A DNA stretch of 64,000 bases from Brenneria bubanii (lineage in GTDB: Bacteria > Pseudomonadota > Gammaproteobacteria > Enterobacterales > Enterobacteriaceae), in the NCBI RefSeq assembly GCF_022378355.1, contig NZ_JAKMAJ010000004.1, positions 1 to 64,000 of the forward strand. Direction: 5' to 3'. Every line of letters starts with the position of its first letter. Within the stretch, counting starts at the first letter, position 1. This document shows, one piece after another, positions 55,146 through 64,000 of this stretch. The notes below the pieces were generated by a model. The model did no database searches, was not told the origin of the DNA, and saw only the letters and a list, made by a program, of their open reading frames with translations. The position numbers and the translations under genes were made by a program.

Positions 55146-56075
55146 TTACTTTTTCTGATTCGCCGCGCTGTTAAGGTTCTTCTTGCTCATGTCGTTACGG
55201 ATTTGGGCATGGCTCATCAGGGCAAAAATAAAGGTGCCGCCGATAATGTTGCCTGCCAGCGTCGGTAAAGCGAAAGGCCAGATGAAGTCCTGCCAGGCGA
55301 TATTGCCGATAAACACCAGGTAAAAAATCTCCGAGGCGCCGGCAACGATATGGGTGAGATTACTGAATGCGATCATCCAGGTCATGATAATGACGACCCA
55401 TAATTTAGCTGAACCTGAATGCGGTATCATCCACACCATGCTGGCGACAATCCAGCCGGAGACCACCGCGTTGGCAAACATTTCCGTCGGCGAGTTTTTC
55501 ATTACCTTCATCGACAGTTCGATCAGCGCGTCGCGGGTGGCGCCGTCAAAAACCGGCATATAGGTAAATGCCAGCGCGGCAAGCGCCGTACCAGCCAGAT
55601 TGCCCGCCAGCACGACACCCCATAGCCGGAATAGTAAATAAAAGTTATGACGAGAGGGGGCCTGCATAATCGGCAGCACCGCGGTTACGGTGTTCTCGGT
55701 AAACAGCTGTTGGCGAGCCATGATAACGATGACAAAGCCGATGGTGTAGCCGAAACACTGTACTAAAAAGCCGCCGGGTACGCCCACCAGACTGGTATGC
55801 AGCATGCCGATGGCCATAAACGAGGTTCCCATTGAAAGACCGGCGGCCACCGCCGACAAGAACAACGCCATGGCATCGCGTTCCAGCTCTTTCTGTCCTT
55901 CCTGCCGAATTTCTTCGTGTATGGCGGCGGCTGGCGACGGCAGCGTGTCTTCATTGATCTCGATTTCTTTCCCCTGACGTTTTTCTTTGCTTTCGACTTC
56001 GTCGTTTTGGTGAGCGTGAGGATGCAGGTTGCTTTTTGCTTGCTGAGCGGAATGTTTCGCCGAAGGTTGATGCAT
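55146..56075 (-). CDS. yfdC: formate/nitrite transporter family protein YfdC
   Basis: 309 residues, about the length of E. coli YfdC. A charged N-terminal tail of 60 residues (HPHAHQNDEVESKEKRQGKE) precedes six membrane helices of the FNT fold, with GGFLVQCFGYTIGFVIVIMA, QLFTENTVTAVLPIM and GNIIGGTFIFALM. It is a pentameric anion or small-molecule channel family, with uncertain substrate for YfdC. It sits between argW and mlaA as in E. coli. Confidence 0.9.
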   Translation of the reverse strand: MHQPSAKHSAQQAKSNLHPHAHQNDEVESKEKRQGKEIEINEDTLPSPAAAIHEEIRQEGQKELERDAMALFLSAVAAGLSMGTSFMAIGMLHTSLVGVPGGFLVQCFGYTIGFVIVIMARQQLFTENTVTAVLPIMQAPSRHNFYLLFRLWGVVLAGNLAGTALAALAFTYMPVFDGATRDALIELSMKVMKNSPTEMFANAVVSGWIVASMVWMIPHSGSAKLWVVIIMTWMIAFSNLTHIVAGASEIFYLVFIGNIAWQDFIWPFALPTLAGNIIGGTFIFALMSHAQIRNDMSKKNLNSAANQKK

Positions 56076-56445
56076 CTGAACTCTCTCTTTTTATCTTCCT
56101 ATTGCCATAAGCGTAGTCGTTTTCAGGACAGACTGTAGCGCGTGAGCGCCATCGGGTTGCCGACCCTATGCTATATTTGCGTCATGCCAATCTGAGTTTT
56201 GCGCCGGGTGCCGATTGCCGCGCCGGAGGTGATTTGCGCATCCGGCGCTTGCGGATGGATTGGGAATGGTCTGGTAAATGCTGCAAATGGTATGAATGTA
56301 CAAGCCAACGTAGATGCAAGGCAATAAAATGTTACACTGTCGGCAAATATCCCGCCTTGGTTTCCCCTCTCGTGGGTTGAGCAGGCGCTGGGAATTCCCC
56401 ATTCCCGGCCGCGGGTGTAACACAATATGATCAGGGAGAACAGAT

Positions 56446-57207
56446 ATGAATTACCGCCTGAGCGGGGTGGTGCTTGCCAGTATGTTGCTTATCGGCTGCG
56501 CCAGCACCGGGGATCGGTCTCAAGACGGGCGCTCAGACCCGCTTGAAGGTTTTAACCGTACCATGTTCAGCTTTAACTACAATGTGCTGGATCCCTATCT
56601 GGTGAGACCGGCGGCCGTTGTGTGGCGGGATTATCTTCCTTCACCCGCACGCAATGGGCTGAATAACTTTTTTGGCAACCTGTCTGAGCCTGCGACGATG
56701 GTGAACTATTTCGCCGAAGGCAAACCCTATAAAGCGATGGTGCATTTCAACCGCTTTTTCCTCAATACCCTGTTAGGGATGGGCGGACTGATTGATGTGG
56801 CATCGATGGCCAACCCTAAACTGGCCAAGGAGGAGCCGCGTCGCTTCGGCAGTACGCTCGGCGCTTACGGCATGGGTTATGGACCGTACGTCGTGTTGCC
56901 CGGCTATGGCAGCGCCACGATCCGTGAAGATGGCGGCAATATGGTCGACACGCTTTATCCGCCGTTAAGCTACCTGACATTCTGGATGTCGGCGGGTAAA
57001 TGGGTGCTGGAGGGCGTGGAGTCGCGAGCTCAGTTGCTGGATTCAGATGGCCTGCTGCGCAACTCGTCCGATCCTTACCTGATGGTGCGCGAAGCCTATT
57101 TTCAGCGGCATGATTTCCTGTCAAGCGACGGAAAAATCACTCCGTCGGCGAACCCGAACGCAGCGTCGATAGAGGACTCGCTTGATGAGATCGACGCCGC
57201 CAAATAG
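56446..57207 (+). CDS. mlaA: outer-membrane lipid asymmetry lipoprotein MlaA
   Basis: 253 residues, lipobox LLIGC (Cys18). DPLEGFNRTMFSFNYNVLDP, RNGLNNFFGNLSEPATMVNY, FFLNTLLGMGGLIDVA and the C-terminal RAQLLDSDGLLRNSSDPYLM are MlaA signatures. It forms the outer-membrane donut that strips mislocalised phospholipids and passes them to MlaC. It is divergent from yfdC across 370 bases of promoter DNA and ends in its own terminator. Confidence 0.95.
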   Translation: MNYRLSGVVLASMLLIGCASTGDRSQDGRSDPLEGFNRTMFSFNYNVLDPYLVRPAAVVWRDYLPSPARNGLNNFFGNLSEPATMVNYFAEGKPYKAMVHFNRFFLNTLLGMGGLIDVASMANPKLAKEEPRRFGSTLGAYGMGYGPYVVLPGYGSATIREDGGNMVDTLYPPLSYLTFWMSAGKWVLEGVESRAQLLDSDGLLRNSSDPYLMVREAYFQRHDFLSSDGKITPSANPNAASIEDSLDEIDAAK

Positions 57208-57230
57208 CGGTGGCGTTTTTTCATTTTCTC

Positions 57231-57253
57231 AAAGGCACCTTAGGGTGCCTTTT
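57231..57253 (+). terminator. mlaA terminator
   Basis: AAAGGCACC and GGTGCCTTT with a four-base loop, TTTT run, 23 bases after the mlaA stop. Confidence 0.85.
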
Positions 57254-57441
57254 GCATTGATTGGGGCGGTCAGCCGTATTCCCGTCGCCCGACTAGTCAG
57301 GTTGTTTCGTAAACGTTACTTTATTGTTGTTGATTTATTTAATTACAAAAGTGTCTTTTCTCGTCATAGGTAACAATAATGTTACGCTGACAGCCGTAAC
57401 TGGCGCCTCTTGATGCTGAAAAGAGTCAGCTTATTGATTTT

Positions 57442-57465
57442 TTTGTTAAAATCCTCATTAACAAA
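57442..57465. promoter_or_regulatory. inverted repeat upstream of mqo
   Basis: TTTGTTAA and TTAACAAA with an 8-base spacer, about 115-135 bases before the mqo start. It contains GTTAA elements as in ArcA sites, and mqo is ArcA-repressed in E. coli (known), so an ArcA role is possible. Sequence match is loose. Confidence 0.35.
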
Positions 57466-57578
57466 AGGGTCATAGGTGACGGTTTTCTCCACAAGGGTGA
57501 GAGTATGCTGACGGTAGGGGATGTCTGGATGGTGTATTTGCCTGCAATTATAAAAATTCAATGAATAGAGATACAAGC

Positions 57579-59162
57579 ATGAAGAAACTACTCACTATGA
57601 TTTTATGCCTAGGTGTGGCTGGAGTTTCCCAGCAAGTCACGGCGGAAGAAAATAACGCAACGGAGAAAACCACGGACGTTGTGTTGATTGGCGGTGGGAT
57701 TATGAGTTCGACGCTGGGCGTTTATTTGCAAGAGCTCCAGCCGGACTGGTCAATCGACATGATCGAACGCATGGATAACGTAGCGGAAGAGAGCTCCAAT
57801 GGTTGGAACAACGCCGGTACCGGCCATTCCGCCTTTATGGAGTTGAACTACACGCCCGACAACCCGAATGGTCCTATCGACATCAGCAAGGCCGTCGAAA
57901 TCAGCGAAGCTTTTGAAATTTCTCGCCAGTTCTGGTCGTATCAGGTACGAAACGACGTGCTTCACGATCCCAACTCCTTCATTAACAGCGTTCCCCACAT
58001 CAGCTTCGTCTGGGGGGATGTCAATAGCGATTTCCTGAATAGGCGCTATCAGGCGCTGCAACACAGTACGCTGTTCCGTGGCATGGAGTTTTCTGAAGAC
58101 GCCAATAAAATTAAAGAGTGGGCGCCGTTAACCATAGAAGGCCGCGACCCGGCACAGCGAATCGCGGCGACCCGCATGCCGATTGGCACCGATGTAAACT
58201 ATGGCGAAATTACCCGCCAGCTGGTGGACTCGCTGAAGAAAAAACAGAATTTCGCGCTGCATCTCAATTCTGAAGTCAGGGCGATCAGCCGTAATGCGGA
58301 CAATACCTGGAGCGTGACCTACGCCGATCTGAAAAACGGCGAGAAAGAAACGGTCATCAAGGCCAAGTTCGTCTTCATTGGCGCCGGTGGCGCGGCTTTA
58401 CCATTGTTACAGAAATCCGGCATTCCTGAGGCCGATGCCTATGGCGGTTTCCCGGTCGGGGGCGAGTTCCTGGTAACGGATAACCCTGAGGTGGTGAAAC
58501 GGCATATGGCGAAGGTTTATGGCCAGGCCTCTGTCGGCGCGCCGCCGATGTCGGTTCCACACCTGGATACCCGTATTTTTGACGGGAAACCGGTCGTGTT
58601 GTTTGGACCATTCGCCACCTTCTCCAGTAAGTTCCTGAAAAACGGTTCTCTGTGGGATCTGATTGGTTCGGTTACCTTGTCCAACGTCATGCCGATGACC
58701 CACGTCGGTCTGGATAACTTCGATCTGGTGAAATATTTGATTAGCCAGGTGATGATGGATGACGACGATCGCTTCGCCGCCTTACGGGAATATTTCCCCA
58801 ATGCGAAGAAAGAAGACTGGAAACTGATCGTCGCAGGGCAACGTGTCCAAGTTATCAAGAAGGATGCGGATAAAGGCGGCGTGCTGAAATTGGGCACCGA
58901 GATTGTCAGTTCGCAGGATGGCTCCATCGCCGCCTTGCTGGGCGCGTCTCCGGGCGCATCCACCGCCGCGCCGATCATGCTGAGTCTGATGGAGAAAGTG
59001 TTTAAAGATAAGGTCGCAACGCCGGAATGGCAGGCTAAATTGAAGGAAATCATCCCATCCTATGGCCATAAACTGAATGGAAACATTGAGATGACCAATG
59101 ATATTCGCCGCTATACCAGCAGTACCCTGCACTTGAACTACATCGAGGTAAAACCGGAATAA
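57579..59162 (+). CDS. mqo: malate:quinone oxidoreductase
   Basis: 527 residues. A signal-like N-terminus ([20 protein letters not shown]) as in E. coli Mqo, FAD-binding [73 protein letters not shown] and [14 protein letters not shown]. It oxidises malate to oxaloacetate and reduces quinone at the membrane, complementing malate dehydrogenase in the TCA cycle. Start ATG 57579; the frame extends six codons upstream. Monocistronic, ending in a strong terminator. Confidence 0.95.
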   Translation: MKKLLTMILCLGVAGVSQQVTAEENNATEKTTDVVLIGGGIMSSTLGVYLQELQPDWSIDMIERMDNVAEESSNGWNNAGTGHSAFMELNYTPDNPNGPIDISKAVEISEAFEISRQFWSYQVRNDVLHDPNSFINSVPHISFVWGDVNSDFLNRRYQALQHSTLFRGMEFSEDANKIKEWAPLTIEGRDPAQRIAATRMPIGTDVNYGEITRQLVDSLKKKQNFALHLNSEVRAISRNADNTWSVTYADLKNGEKETVIKAKFVFIGAGGAALPLLQKSGIPEADAYGGFPVGGEFLVTDNPEVVKRHMAKVYGQASVGAPPMSVPHLDTRIFDGKPVVLFGPFATFSSKFLKNGSLWDLIGSVTLSNVMPMTHVGLDNFDLVKYLISQVMMDDDDRFAALREYFPNAKKEDWKLIVAGQRVQVIKKDADKGGVLKLGTEIVSSQDGSIAALLGASPGASTAAPIMLSLMEKVFKDKVATPEWQAKLKEIIPSYGHKLNGNIEMTNDIRRYTSSTLHLNYIEVKPE

Positions 59163-59182
59163 CGGTTGAGAGTACCGCCTGT

Positions 59183-59206
59183 AAGGCCGCGAAAGCGGCC
59201 TTTTTT
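59183..59206 (+). terminator. mqo terminator
   Basis: AAGGCCGC-GAAA-GCGGCCTT followed by T4-T6, a classic intrinsic terminator 21 bases after the stop, shared with the convergent fadL. Confidence 0.92.
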
Positions 59207-59224
59207 ACATGTCGAGCGGCGGCG

Positions 59225-60532
59225 TTAGAACGCGTAGTTAAGGTTTACGCCGTATAGCCAGGCTTTCCCTTTTGAGGTGAATTGGTAGCCGGCCGATCCC
59301 GACGAATCTGATATGGGTTCACTAACCGAAACTTTTCTGCCATACATATAGGACGCGCCGACATCAAGCGAGGCGTTTTTATTAAAGGCGTAGGTGCTAC
59401 CGGCGCTGAGCCAGAAACGATCCTGATCGGGAATGGAAATTGTACGGTTCTTTACCGGAACAGGACTGTCATCAAACGCGATACCGCTACGGAAGGTCCA
59501 GTTATCATCATGATAATAGGTGGCGCCTAACGCGATACGGTAAGCATCACGAAAATTCTCTGTTTTGTTGAATAAGGTCTGGCCGTCTCGTCCGGTGGCC
59601 CTTAACGCCTTGAACTGACGCCAACTGGTGTAAGCAAGGCCGTAATGAACCGCCCAACTGGCGGCGACGCGGTGGTAGAAGGAGGCCTCCCACATTTCCG
59701 GCAGCGTTAGCCGGAGTTGACCGGGAATGGTGGCGCCGTTGGTGCCGACGGGCGTGCCCGGAATGACGCTGGGCAGCGCGCTGCGATAATCGCCGTCAAA
59801 GTCGATATCGACTTTGGAACGATAGGTCAGTCCGAAACGGTGTTTGTCATTCACTTCGTATAAAATTCCGGCGTTCCACCCATAGCCCCATGATTGACCT
59901 TCCATTCGCGCGATTTCAGACGATGGTCCGGCCACGATGCCTTGCAGCCCGCCGGCCGCCGCCGGAATATCGGCGAGTTCTCCCGCACGCCGGCCAATTG
60001 CCGCATCCGCGTAGACGGCATTGAAGCCGAGACCCAGGCTAAAGTGCTGGTTCAGCCGATAAGCGGCGCTCAGGTTCAGATTGGCTGTACTCAGTTCGGT
60101 TTCCCCGCCGATAGAACCGGCGGCGTAGCTATCGTTAAAGTCGGTTGACAGGCCGTAGTTGGTTACGGCGAAAGCGCCGATCGCCCATTGCGCGTTCAGC
60201 GGCATAATGAAGTGCAGATTGGGCACCCAGGCGGGCGGCGCAATATTCTTCGCGCTGGTATTCTGGCCGGTGAGCGAGTTTTTACCCGTGACGTCAATCG
60301 CGGGATTGATGTCGGTCACGCCGCCAGAAAAAACCGGGCGGTCAAACCGGGTCATCGTTGCCGGATTACGGCTGCCGGACGCGGCGTTATCCGCAACGGC
60401 GCCCTCTCCGGAAAAAGCGCGTCCCAGTCCGGATGAGGAATATTCATTAAGCTGGAAGCCTGCGGCAGACGCATTCGCTGAAATTAGCGCTACGGCCACC
60501 GAGAGGCGCCGTAGCCGGTTTTTGGGGCTCAT
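59225..60532 (-). CDS. fadL: long-chain fatty acid outer-membrane transporter FadL
   Basis: 435 residues. Signal peptide ([17 protein letters not shown]), then the hatch domain [20 protein letters not shown] with [16 protein letters not shown] (NPA signature), followed by a 14-strand barrel ending in a C-terminal Phe (YGVNLNYAF). It imports long-chain fatty acids across the outer membrane. ATG 60532 has GAGG eight bases upstream. A FadR-like operator stands in its promoter. It is intact although fadI and fadJ next door are destroyed. Confidence 0.94.
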   Translation of the reverse strand: MSPKNRLRRLSVAVALISANASAAGFQLNEYSSSGLGRAFSGEGAVADNAASGSRNPATMTRFDRPVFSGGVTDINPAIDVTGKNSLTGQNTSAKNIAPPAWVPNLHFIMPLNAQWAIGAFAVTNYGLSTDFNDSYAAGSIGGETELSTANLNLSAAYRLNQHFSLGLGFNAVYADAAIGRRAGELADIPAAAGGLQGIVAGPSSEIARMEGQSWGYGWNAGILYEVNDKHRFGLTYRSKVDIDFDGDYRSALPSVIPGTPVGTNGATIPGQLRLTLPEMWEASFYHRVAASWAVHYGLAYTSWRQFKALRATGRDGQTLFNKTENFRDAYRIALGATYYHDDNWTFRSGIAFDDSPVPVKNRTISIPDQDRFWLSAGSTYAFNKNASLDVGASYMYGRKVSVSEPISDSSGSAGYQFTSKGKAWLYGVNLNYAF

Positions 60533-60609
60533 GACCAAAACCTCTTTTATGGGCTGGTTATGCCGACGAAATAGGGGATGCGCATTGTAGGGGGGCGCTC
60601 CGGCCTTAC

Positions 60610-60623
60610 AAATCAGACCAGTT
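60610..60623 (-). promoter_or_regulatory. FadR-like operator of fadL
   Basis: Read on the minus strand this is AACTGGTCTGATTT, close to the FadR consensus (AACTGGTCNGACCxxTT) and to the E. coli fadL operator as I remember it. It lies about 80 bases before the fadL start. FadR represses fadL until acyl-CoA binds. Confidence 0.6.
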
Positions 60624-61086
60624 GCACAGATCAGACGCGAAACTTTTCTCTGGTTTCAAAAAGATAGGGATGTGTGAATACATTAAAGATGAAGTGTCAT
60701 TTCAGGTAATACCCGCGTTATTTGACCTTGTGAGACGTAACGTTTTTTTTACGCCGGCATAACAATAAAGCATGGTGAACATCACTAAATCTCCCTGTGA
60801 ACAGTAAGTTCTAGTGTTGCGCCGACTCGGTGAGTAGAATGGAGCGGAATAACCATTTTTTTGAACCGGATCATATCTGTATACCCTGAGTAGTGCGAGT
60901 TGCAGGACAAATTCGTCCATGACTAATTTGACCGGCCGTCGGCTGGCCTCCGGTGAGAGACAGGATATCTTTCATTAATCCCGATCGGCTTACTGAAGTA
61001 AGCGGTCGGAATGACTGGGTGCCGTCAACGCACATGCAACCTGACGAATGACGGGTATATATAGGTTACTGCCTGTAGAGGAGCTC

Positions 61087-61386
61087 ATGATGACGAACCC
61101 GATCAACAAATGTAGTGCTGAAGAAACTGCCGCATGCTGCTGTGTCGATGTTGGCACGGTGATGGATAACACCGACTGCACCGCGTCTTACAGTAAAGTC
61201 TTTTCCGATCGCGCCGCGGCTGAAGCGACGCTGAAAGCATTGACTGAAAAAGCCCGCTCTGTGGAGTCCGATCCTTGCCAGATCAGCAGCAAGCTGGACG
61301 AGGCAGAGGGCGGAGTGAAGCTGGATGTCGACTTTACCTTCAGCTGTGAGGCTGAAACGCTGATTTTCCAACTGGGTCTGCGTTAA
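61087..61386 (+). CDS. yfcZ: DUF406 family protein YfcZ
   Basis: 99 residues, Cys-rich N-terminus (NKCSAEETAACCCVDVGTVM) and DCTASYSKVFSDRAAAEATL ... SCEAETLIFQLGLR, near-identical in pattern to E. coli YfcZ, which stands between fadL and fadI. ATG 61087 follows GAGGAG; ATG 61090 is equally possible. Function unknown; the Cys cluster could bind metal. Confidence 0.92.
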   Translation: MMTNPINKCSAEETAACCCVDVGTVMDNTDCTASYSKVFSDRAAAEATLKALTEKARSVESDPCQISSKLDEAEGGVKLDVDFTFSCEAETLIFQLGLR

Positions 61387-61555
61387 TTGCCGTCGTCCCT
61401 ATCGTAGCGGACGTTTTCGGGGGCTGAGACGGCCCCTATGTCTATCCCGCACGTTCTTCCCGTCGTTGCCTTCCTTCTCTTCCCGCCGCGATTAATACTC
61501 ACCGGTTTTAGCGCCTGCTGGTTTGCGTGATGCAAGTATCTGGTCAACAATAAGG

Positions 61556-61571
61556 TCAGGTCAGACCTGTT
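61556..61571 (+). promoter_or_regulatory. FadR-like operator upstream of the fadI relic
   Basis: TCAGGTCAGACCTGTT is a near-perfect dyad (CAGGTC-A-GACCTG) fitting the FadR consensus, 39-54 bases before the fadI relic start. It has been kept although the genes it controlled have collapsed. Confidence 0.6.
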
Positions 61572-61609
61572 GTGCCCTCGTTTAATCGTATCGGTAGGCG
61601 GGAGTGTTT

Positions 61610-61717
61610 ATGAGCAAGGTATTATCACCCATCTCCAGCCAAGGCCGCGTTCTGGGACACGCCACCGCGTGTGCGGCGGGAGGGCCGGAGCCGCAGGCGT
61701 GGGAGGCGACGTCATGA
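61610..61717 (+). pseudogene. fadI: fadI relic, 3-ketoacyl-CoA thiolase reduced to its ends
   Basis: A 35-residue [16 protein letters not shown] is a FadI-type N-terminus, and it jumps after about four residues to ATACAAGG, the C-terminal TACAAGG active-site loop that normally lies near residue 420. The tail reads [10 protein letters not shown]; two small compensating indels turn the usual GLGAAxVLEATS into this. GGAG precedes the ATG, and the stop overlaps the fadJ start as ATGA, exactly as in intact fadIJ. All catalytic core sequence is gone. Confidence 0.85.
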
Positions 61718-61991
61718 GCGATCGACAACCCTTATATTCCCCGCCTGCCGAAGTCTCTGCTTTTTCGCTCAGCGTTCGTGAAGATAATATCGGCGCGGTG
61801 TTCGGCATTGGTTTTCCGCCGTTCCTGGGCGGCCCTTTTCATTATATGGATCATCTGGGGGTCGAAACGGTAGTGAAGGCATTGCAGGTATTGCAGCAAG
61901 AGTCTTGCTCGCCATGCGTGACAATCAGCAAAGATTTCATCCGTCTAAGGGGCCGGACAGCGCTGCGCCGCCCCCAGGCGGAGCTAGTTAA
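61714..61991 (+). pseudogene. fadJ: fadJ relic, fatty-acid oxidation alpha subunit reduced to its ends
   Basis: Starts [11 protein letters not shown] then [13 protein letters not shown] (FadJ N-terminus) and jumps in frame to [20 protein letters not shown], which belongs near residue 650 of the roughly 715-residue protein. After [10 protein letters not shown] a frameshift occurs; the true C-terminal end ([13 protein letters not shown]) continues in another frame to TAA 61989-61991. The out-of-frame reading runs to 62151 antisense to the pilin gene. Crotonase and dehydrogenase domains are absent. Confidence 0.85.
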
Positions 61992-62949
61992 TCGTCACGG
62001 TAATGGTGACGATGTCGCTATAGGCGCCGGCCGGCTGATTGGGCTGACTGCCGTTGATGCGCGCGGTGTAGGGGATGCTCTGGGTCAAGCCGGTGCCGGT
62101 TGCGGCATAATCGGTGTTTTCGGTCCAGGCGGTATTATCCGCATGGTATAGCTGATATTGCAGATAATAGGCGCCGCCGTCGACGGCGGCGCTCATTCTG
62201 CGCCAGTTGGCGTCATCAGGATGCGTGCTGGTCAGCTTCACCGTATAGGCGCCCAGATTGGTACAGTTGACGCCCAGACTATTGCTGACCGCCGGGAACT
62301 CAGCCGGCAGCGCCGCCGAGCCGAAGCTGACATCCGGCGCGCGGGTGATCTGGCAGTCGTTGCTGATGGTCATCGACAAATTGAGCGTCGAGGTGAGCGT
62401 GCCGGTATCGTAGATGCACAGACCCAGCGCACCGACCGCGCAAAGACTGTAATCCCATTGAATGGTCACCGTATCGGTATAGGTTCCTGCCGACACATTG
62501 TTGCCTACGCTGGTTCGGATATATATCGGCAAGGTGCCGTCGCTGGCGTTGAACAGGCCTAATATGCCCAGAAAAGAGGTTTTCCTCCAGGTATAGCTTG
62601 AGCCAATGCCATAGAGCGTTCCGCAACCGGAGTCCATACACAGATCGTAAGCAATGGCGTCGTTGCCGCTGGCGCCGCCTTTCAACCTCATGGCGCCGCC
62701 GCTGGCGTTGGTATCGCCGATTACGGTGGCGGTGATGGTATTGGTGCTGATAAGGCTCAGCGCGCTGCCGCTACAGCTAAAACCGCTGCCTGATGTGATG
62801 ATTTGCGGCGTCCCGTTGGCGCCGACCACGGAAGAGGCGTATGCGCCCAGCGCGGTTGCGCTGGCGGGGACGGTGCAGCTTGCCATGGCGTAGTGCGCGC
62901 TAACCAGTCCCAACAGCATCACCAGCAGGCGAAGTCCTAATCTATTCAT
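61984..62949 (-). CDS. spore coat U domain tip adhesin of a Csu-type pilus (CsuE-like)
   Basis: 321 residues. Signal peptide ([18 protein letters not shown]), then two SCPU domains (about 25-170 and 190-321), each with paired Cys and the end motif [14 protein letters not shown] / [16 protein letters not shown]. Two-domain SCPU proteins such as CsuE are tip adhesins of archaic chaperone-usher pili, used for attachment to surfaces. It is the last gene of a minus-strand cluster; its stop overlaps the end of the fadJ relic by 8 bases, and its start overlaps the usher stop. Confidence 0.85.
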   Translation of the reverse strand: MNRLGLRLLVMLLGLVSAHYAMASCTVPASATALGAYASSVVGANGTPQIITSGSGFSCSGSALSLISTNTITATVIGDTNASGGAMRLKGGASGNDAIAYDLCMDSGCGTLYGIGSSYTWRKTSFLGILGLFNASDGTLPIYIRTSVGNNVSAGTYTDTVTIQWDYSLCAVGALGLCIYDTGTLTSTLNLSMTISNDCQITRAPDVSFGSAALPAEFPAVSNSLGVNCTNLGAYTVKLTSTHPDDANWRRMSAAVDGGAYYLQYQLYHADNTAWTENTDYAATGTGLTQSIPYTARINGSQPNQPAGAYSDIVTITVTIN

Positions 62950-64000
62950 GTTGATCTCTTTGAGCCGATATCTGGCACGTCAACGGACCGATAAGGGACA
63001 TCATCTGGGCCGATTTCGGCAGGGAAAATTCCACCCGGCAGCGTTGACCGTCTTCCTGTTTGAAATGTAATCGATTAAGCGGACGAAGGTCGGAAAAATA
63101 GACCAACCCGTCATGGCCGCTAAGGGTGGTGGCGCCGCTGGATTCGTCGGTGATCCAGGTGCCGACCGCCAGCGGCTCGCCTTGGCTATTGCGTAAGGCG
63201 ATATTGGCGGAAAGCACGTTGCGCACCGGGAATTTCACCACAATGCCGCTGCCTTCTTTCACCGACACGCGCGCCTCTATGCTGGGCGTCTCTGCGTTCG
63301 CGGGGAGCGGCATCGGGTCGATCTCAACCTTTGCCGGATAGTTAGACGTCACCCAGGGCACCAGTAAATGACCGTTATCGTTGGTGGCGCCCACAAGCTG
63401 GTTTTCATATTTAACCGGCACGCCCGGGTAGCCTGCGGTATCGACGATGATAAATGCGTCGTTGATGCGATTGCTGGGGTAGATGCCGCCATCCATATAG
63501 ATCAACGAACCGCTGAGCTCTCCCCAGCGGGTGCTATCGCCTTCATTACCGTAAACCCCGCCCTGTACCAGGTTATAAGGTCCACGCCAGCTTACCGTTC
63601 CTTGCCGGTAGGGATTTCTGCCCGCGGCGTAGGCCATATTCCAGCCGAATCCGCCTTCGGACGGCGTGGCGTGCGTCACGCCGACTCGCGTCGAATAGTC
63701 GCCGTTGGCGTCGCGTTGAATCCCGGAACTGACGGTGTTTTTGGTGCCGAAGGGAATAACGAACTGAACTTGTACGCTGTAGTCATTTTCGCCCAGCGTT
63801 TTATTAAGCGCGGCGTAAACCGAACTGTTTTGCCATAGCTGCCGACTGTAAGACACATTCAGCAGCTTGACCTGCGAGCGGTCGAAAGACTGAATGTCGA
63901 AATAGCCGACGCCGACGGTGCCGTTTCCTTTACCGAACAGCTGGCTGCTCAGGGTTGCCTGATTGCTCTGGCGGCTGAGCCGCCCGCCATTATTGACGGC
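62942..64000 (-). CDS. outer-membrane usher of a Csu-type pilus (partial)
   Basis: C-terminal part of an usher that continues beyond the window. VQFVIPFGTKNTVSSGIQRD, GFGWNMAYAAGRNPYRQG, DGGIYPSNRINDAFIIVDTA (plug/barrel end), GVPVKYENQLVGATNDNGHL and the C-terminal IALRNSQGEPLAVGTWITDE belong to fimbrial ushers of the CsuD type. It forms the outer-membrane pore through which the pilus is assembled. The ATG seen at 63856 is internal; the frame is open to base 64000. Confidence 0.88.
   Translation of the reverse strand, partial: AVNNGGRLSRQSNQATLSSQLFGKGNGTVGVGYFDIQSFDRSQVKLLNVSYSRQLWQNSSVYAALNKTLGENDYSVQVQFVIPFGTKNTVSSGIQRDANGDYSTRVGVTHATPSEGGFGWNMAYAAGRNPYRQGTVSWRGPYNLVQGGVYGNEGDSTRWGELSGSLIYMDGGIYPSNRINDAFIIVDTAGYPGVPVKYENQLVGATNDNGHLLVPWVTSNYPAKVEIDPMPLPANAETPSIEARVSVKEGSGIVVKFPVRNVLSANIALRNSQGEPLAVGTWITDESSGATTLSGHDGLVYFSDLRPLNRLHFKQEDGQRCRVEFSLPKSAQMMSLIGPLTCQISAQRDQHE

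Noticed and set aside
61718-62151. 145-residue continuous frame of the fadJ relic as a new protein
   Set aside because: The last 50 residues are the antisense of the pilin gene reached through a frameshift; no sign of selection as a new gene.

Overview
The window looks like chromosome of a gammaproteobacterium of the order Enterobacterales, most likely Pectobacteriaceae-like (Brenneria, Dickeya, Lonsdalea or relatives). That placement is inferred from gene order: alaC with the tiny gene ypdK, then yfdC, argW, mlaA, fadL, yfcZ and fadIJ as in Escherichia coli, plus dbpA and a yedI homologue. No rRNA or CRISPR array was seen. Two tRNA-Arg genes are present.

Bases 1 to about 17,550 are an AT-rich graveyard downstream of an Rhs-type polymorphic toxin. 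About fifteen small orphan immunity-type genes stand in tandem, separated by scraps of Rhs core (readings such as KLTGEL, QYVPNPLG, DWIDPLG and HNPLGLA), broken toxin tips, SymE-like remnants, a nonsense-mutated XRE regulator, a phage-primase start and an IS3-family OrfA remnant. Several immunity genes end in a related GCCGGAAG hairpin. Many are broken by stops or by frameshifts in A or T runs. Recognisable families are ComJ-like, Imm11-like (tentative), SMI1/KNR4-like and a pentapeptide-repeat protein. Inside the graveyard (6.0-9.6 kb) lies a higher-GC metabolic cassette: a LysR regulator divergent from yjiH-yjiG-like transporters and an M20 amidohydrolase. The region ends near argU (tRNA-Arg UCU), a plausible island attachment site.

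Bases 19.9-29.3 kb hold one minus-strand operon: polysaccharide deacetylase, dipeptide-type ABC transporter (binding protein, two permeases, two ATPases), a short-chain dehydrogenase and a penicillin-acylase-family hydrolase. It reads as uptake and cleavage of an amide-linked compound. Bases 29.8-39.6 kb carry an MscS-type channel, a D-amino-acid operon (dgcN-dgcA plus D-amino-acid transaminase), alaC, ypdK and dbpA. Bases 40.8-51.7 kb carry a GGDEF-EAL protein co-oriented with two solitary GltI-like binding proteins, a MocR regulator divergent from a second serine hydroxymethyltransferase, a polyol dehydrogenase coupled to a SemiSWEET, a YedI-type membrane protein and a DUF333 lipoprotein.

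Bases 52-64 kb carry a secreted carboxylesterase, an H-NS-family protein, argW, yfdC, mlaA, mqo, fadL and yfcZ. After yfcZ, fadI and fadJ survive only as tiny relics that keep their FadR-like operator, ribosome site and ATGA overlap but have lost almost all coding sequence. The window ends in a Csu-type chaperone-usher pilus locus (tip adhesin and partial usher).
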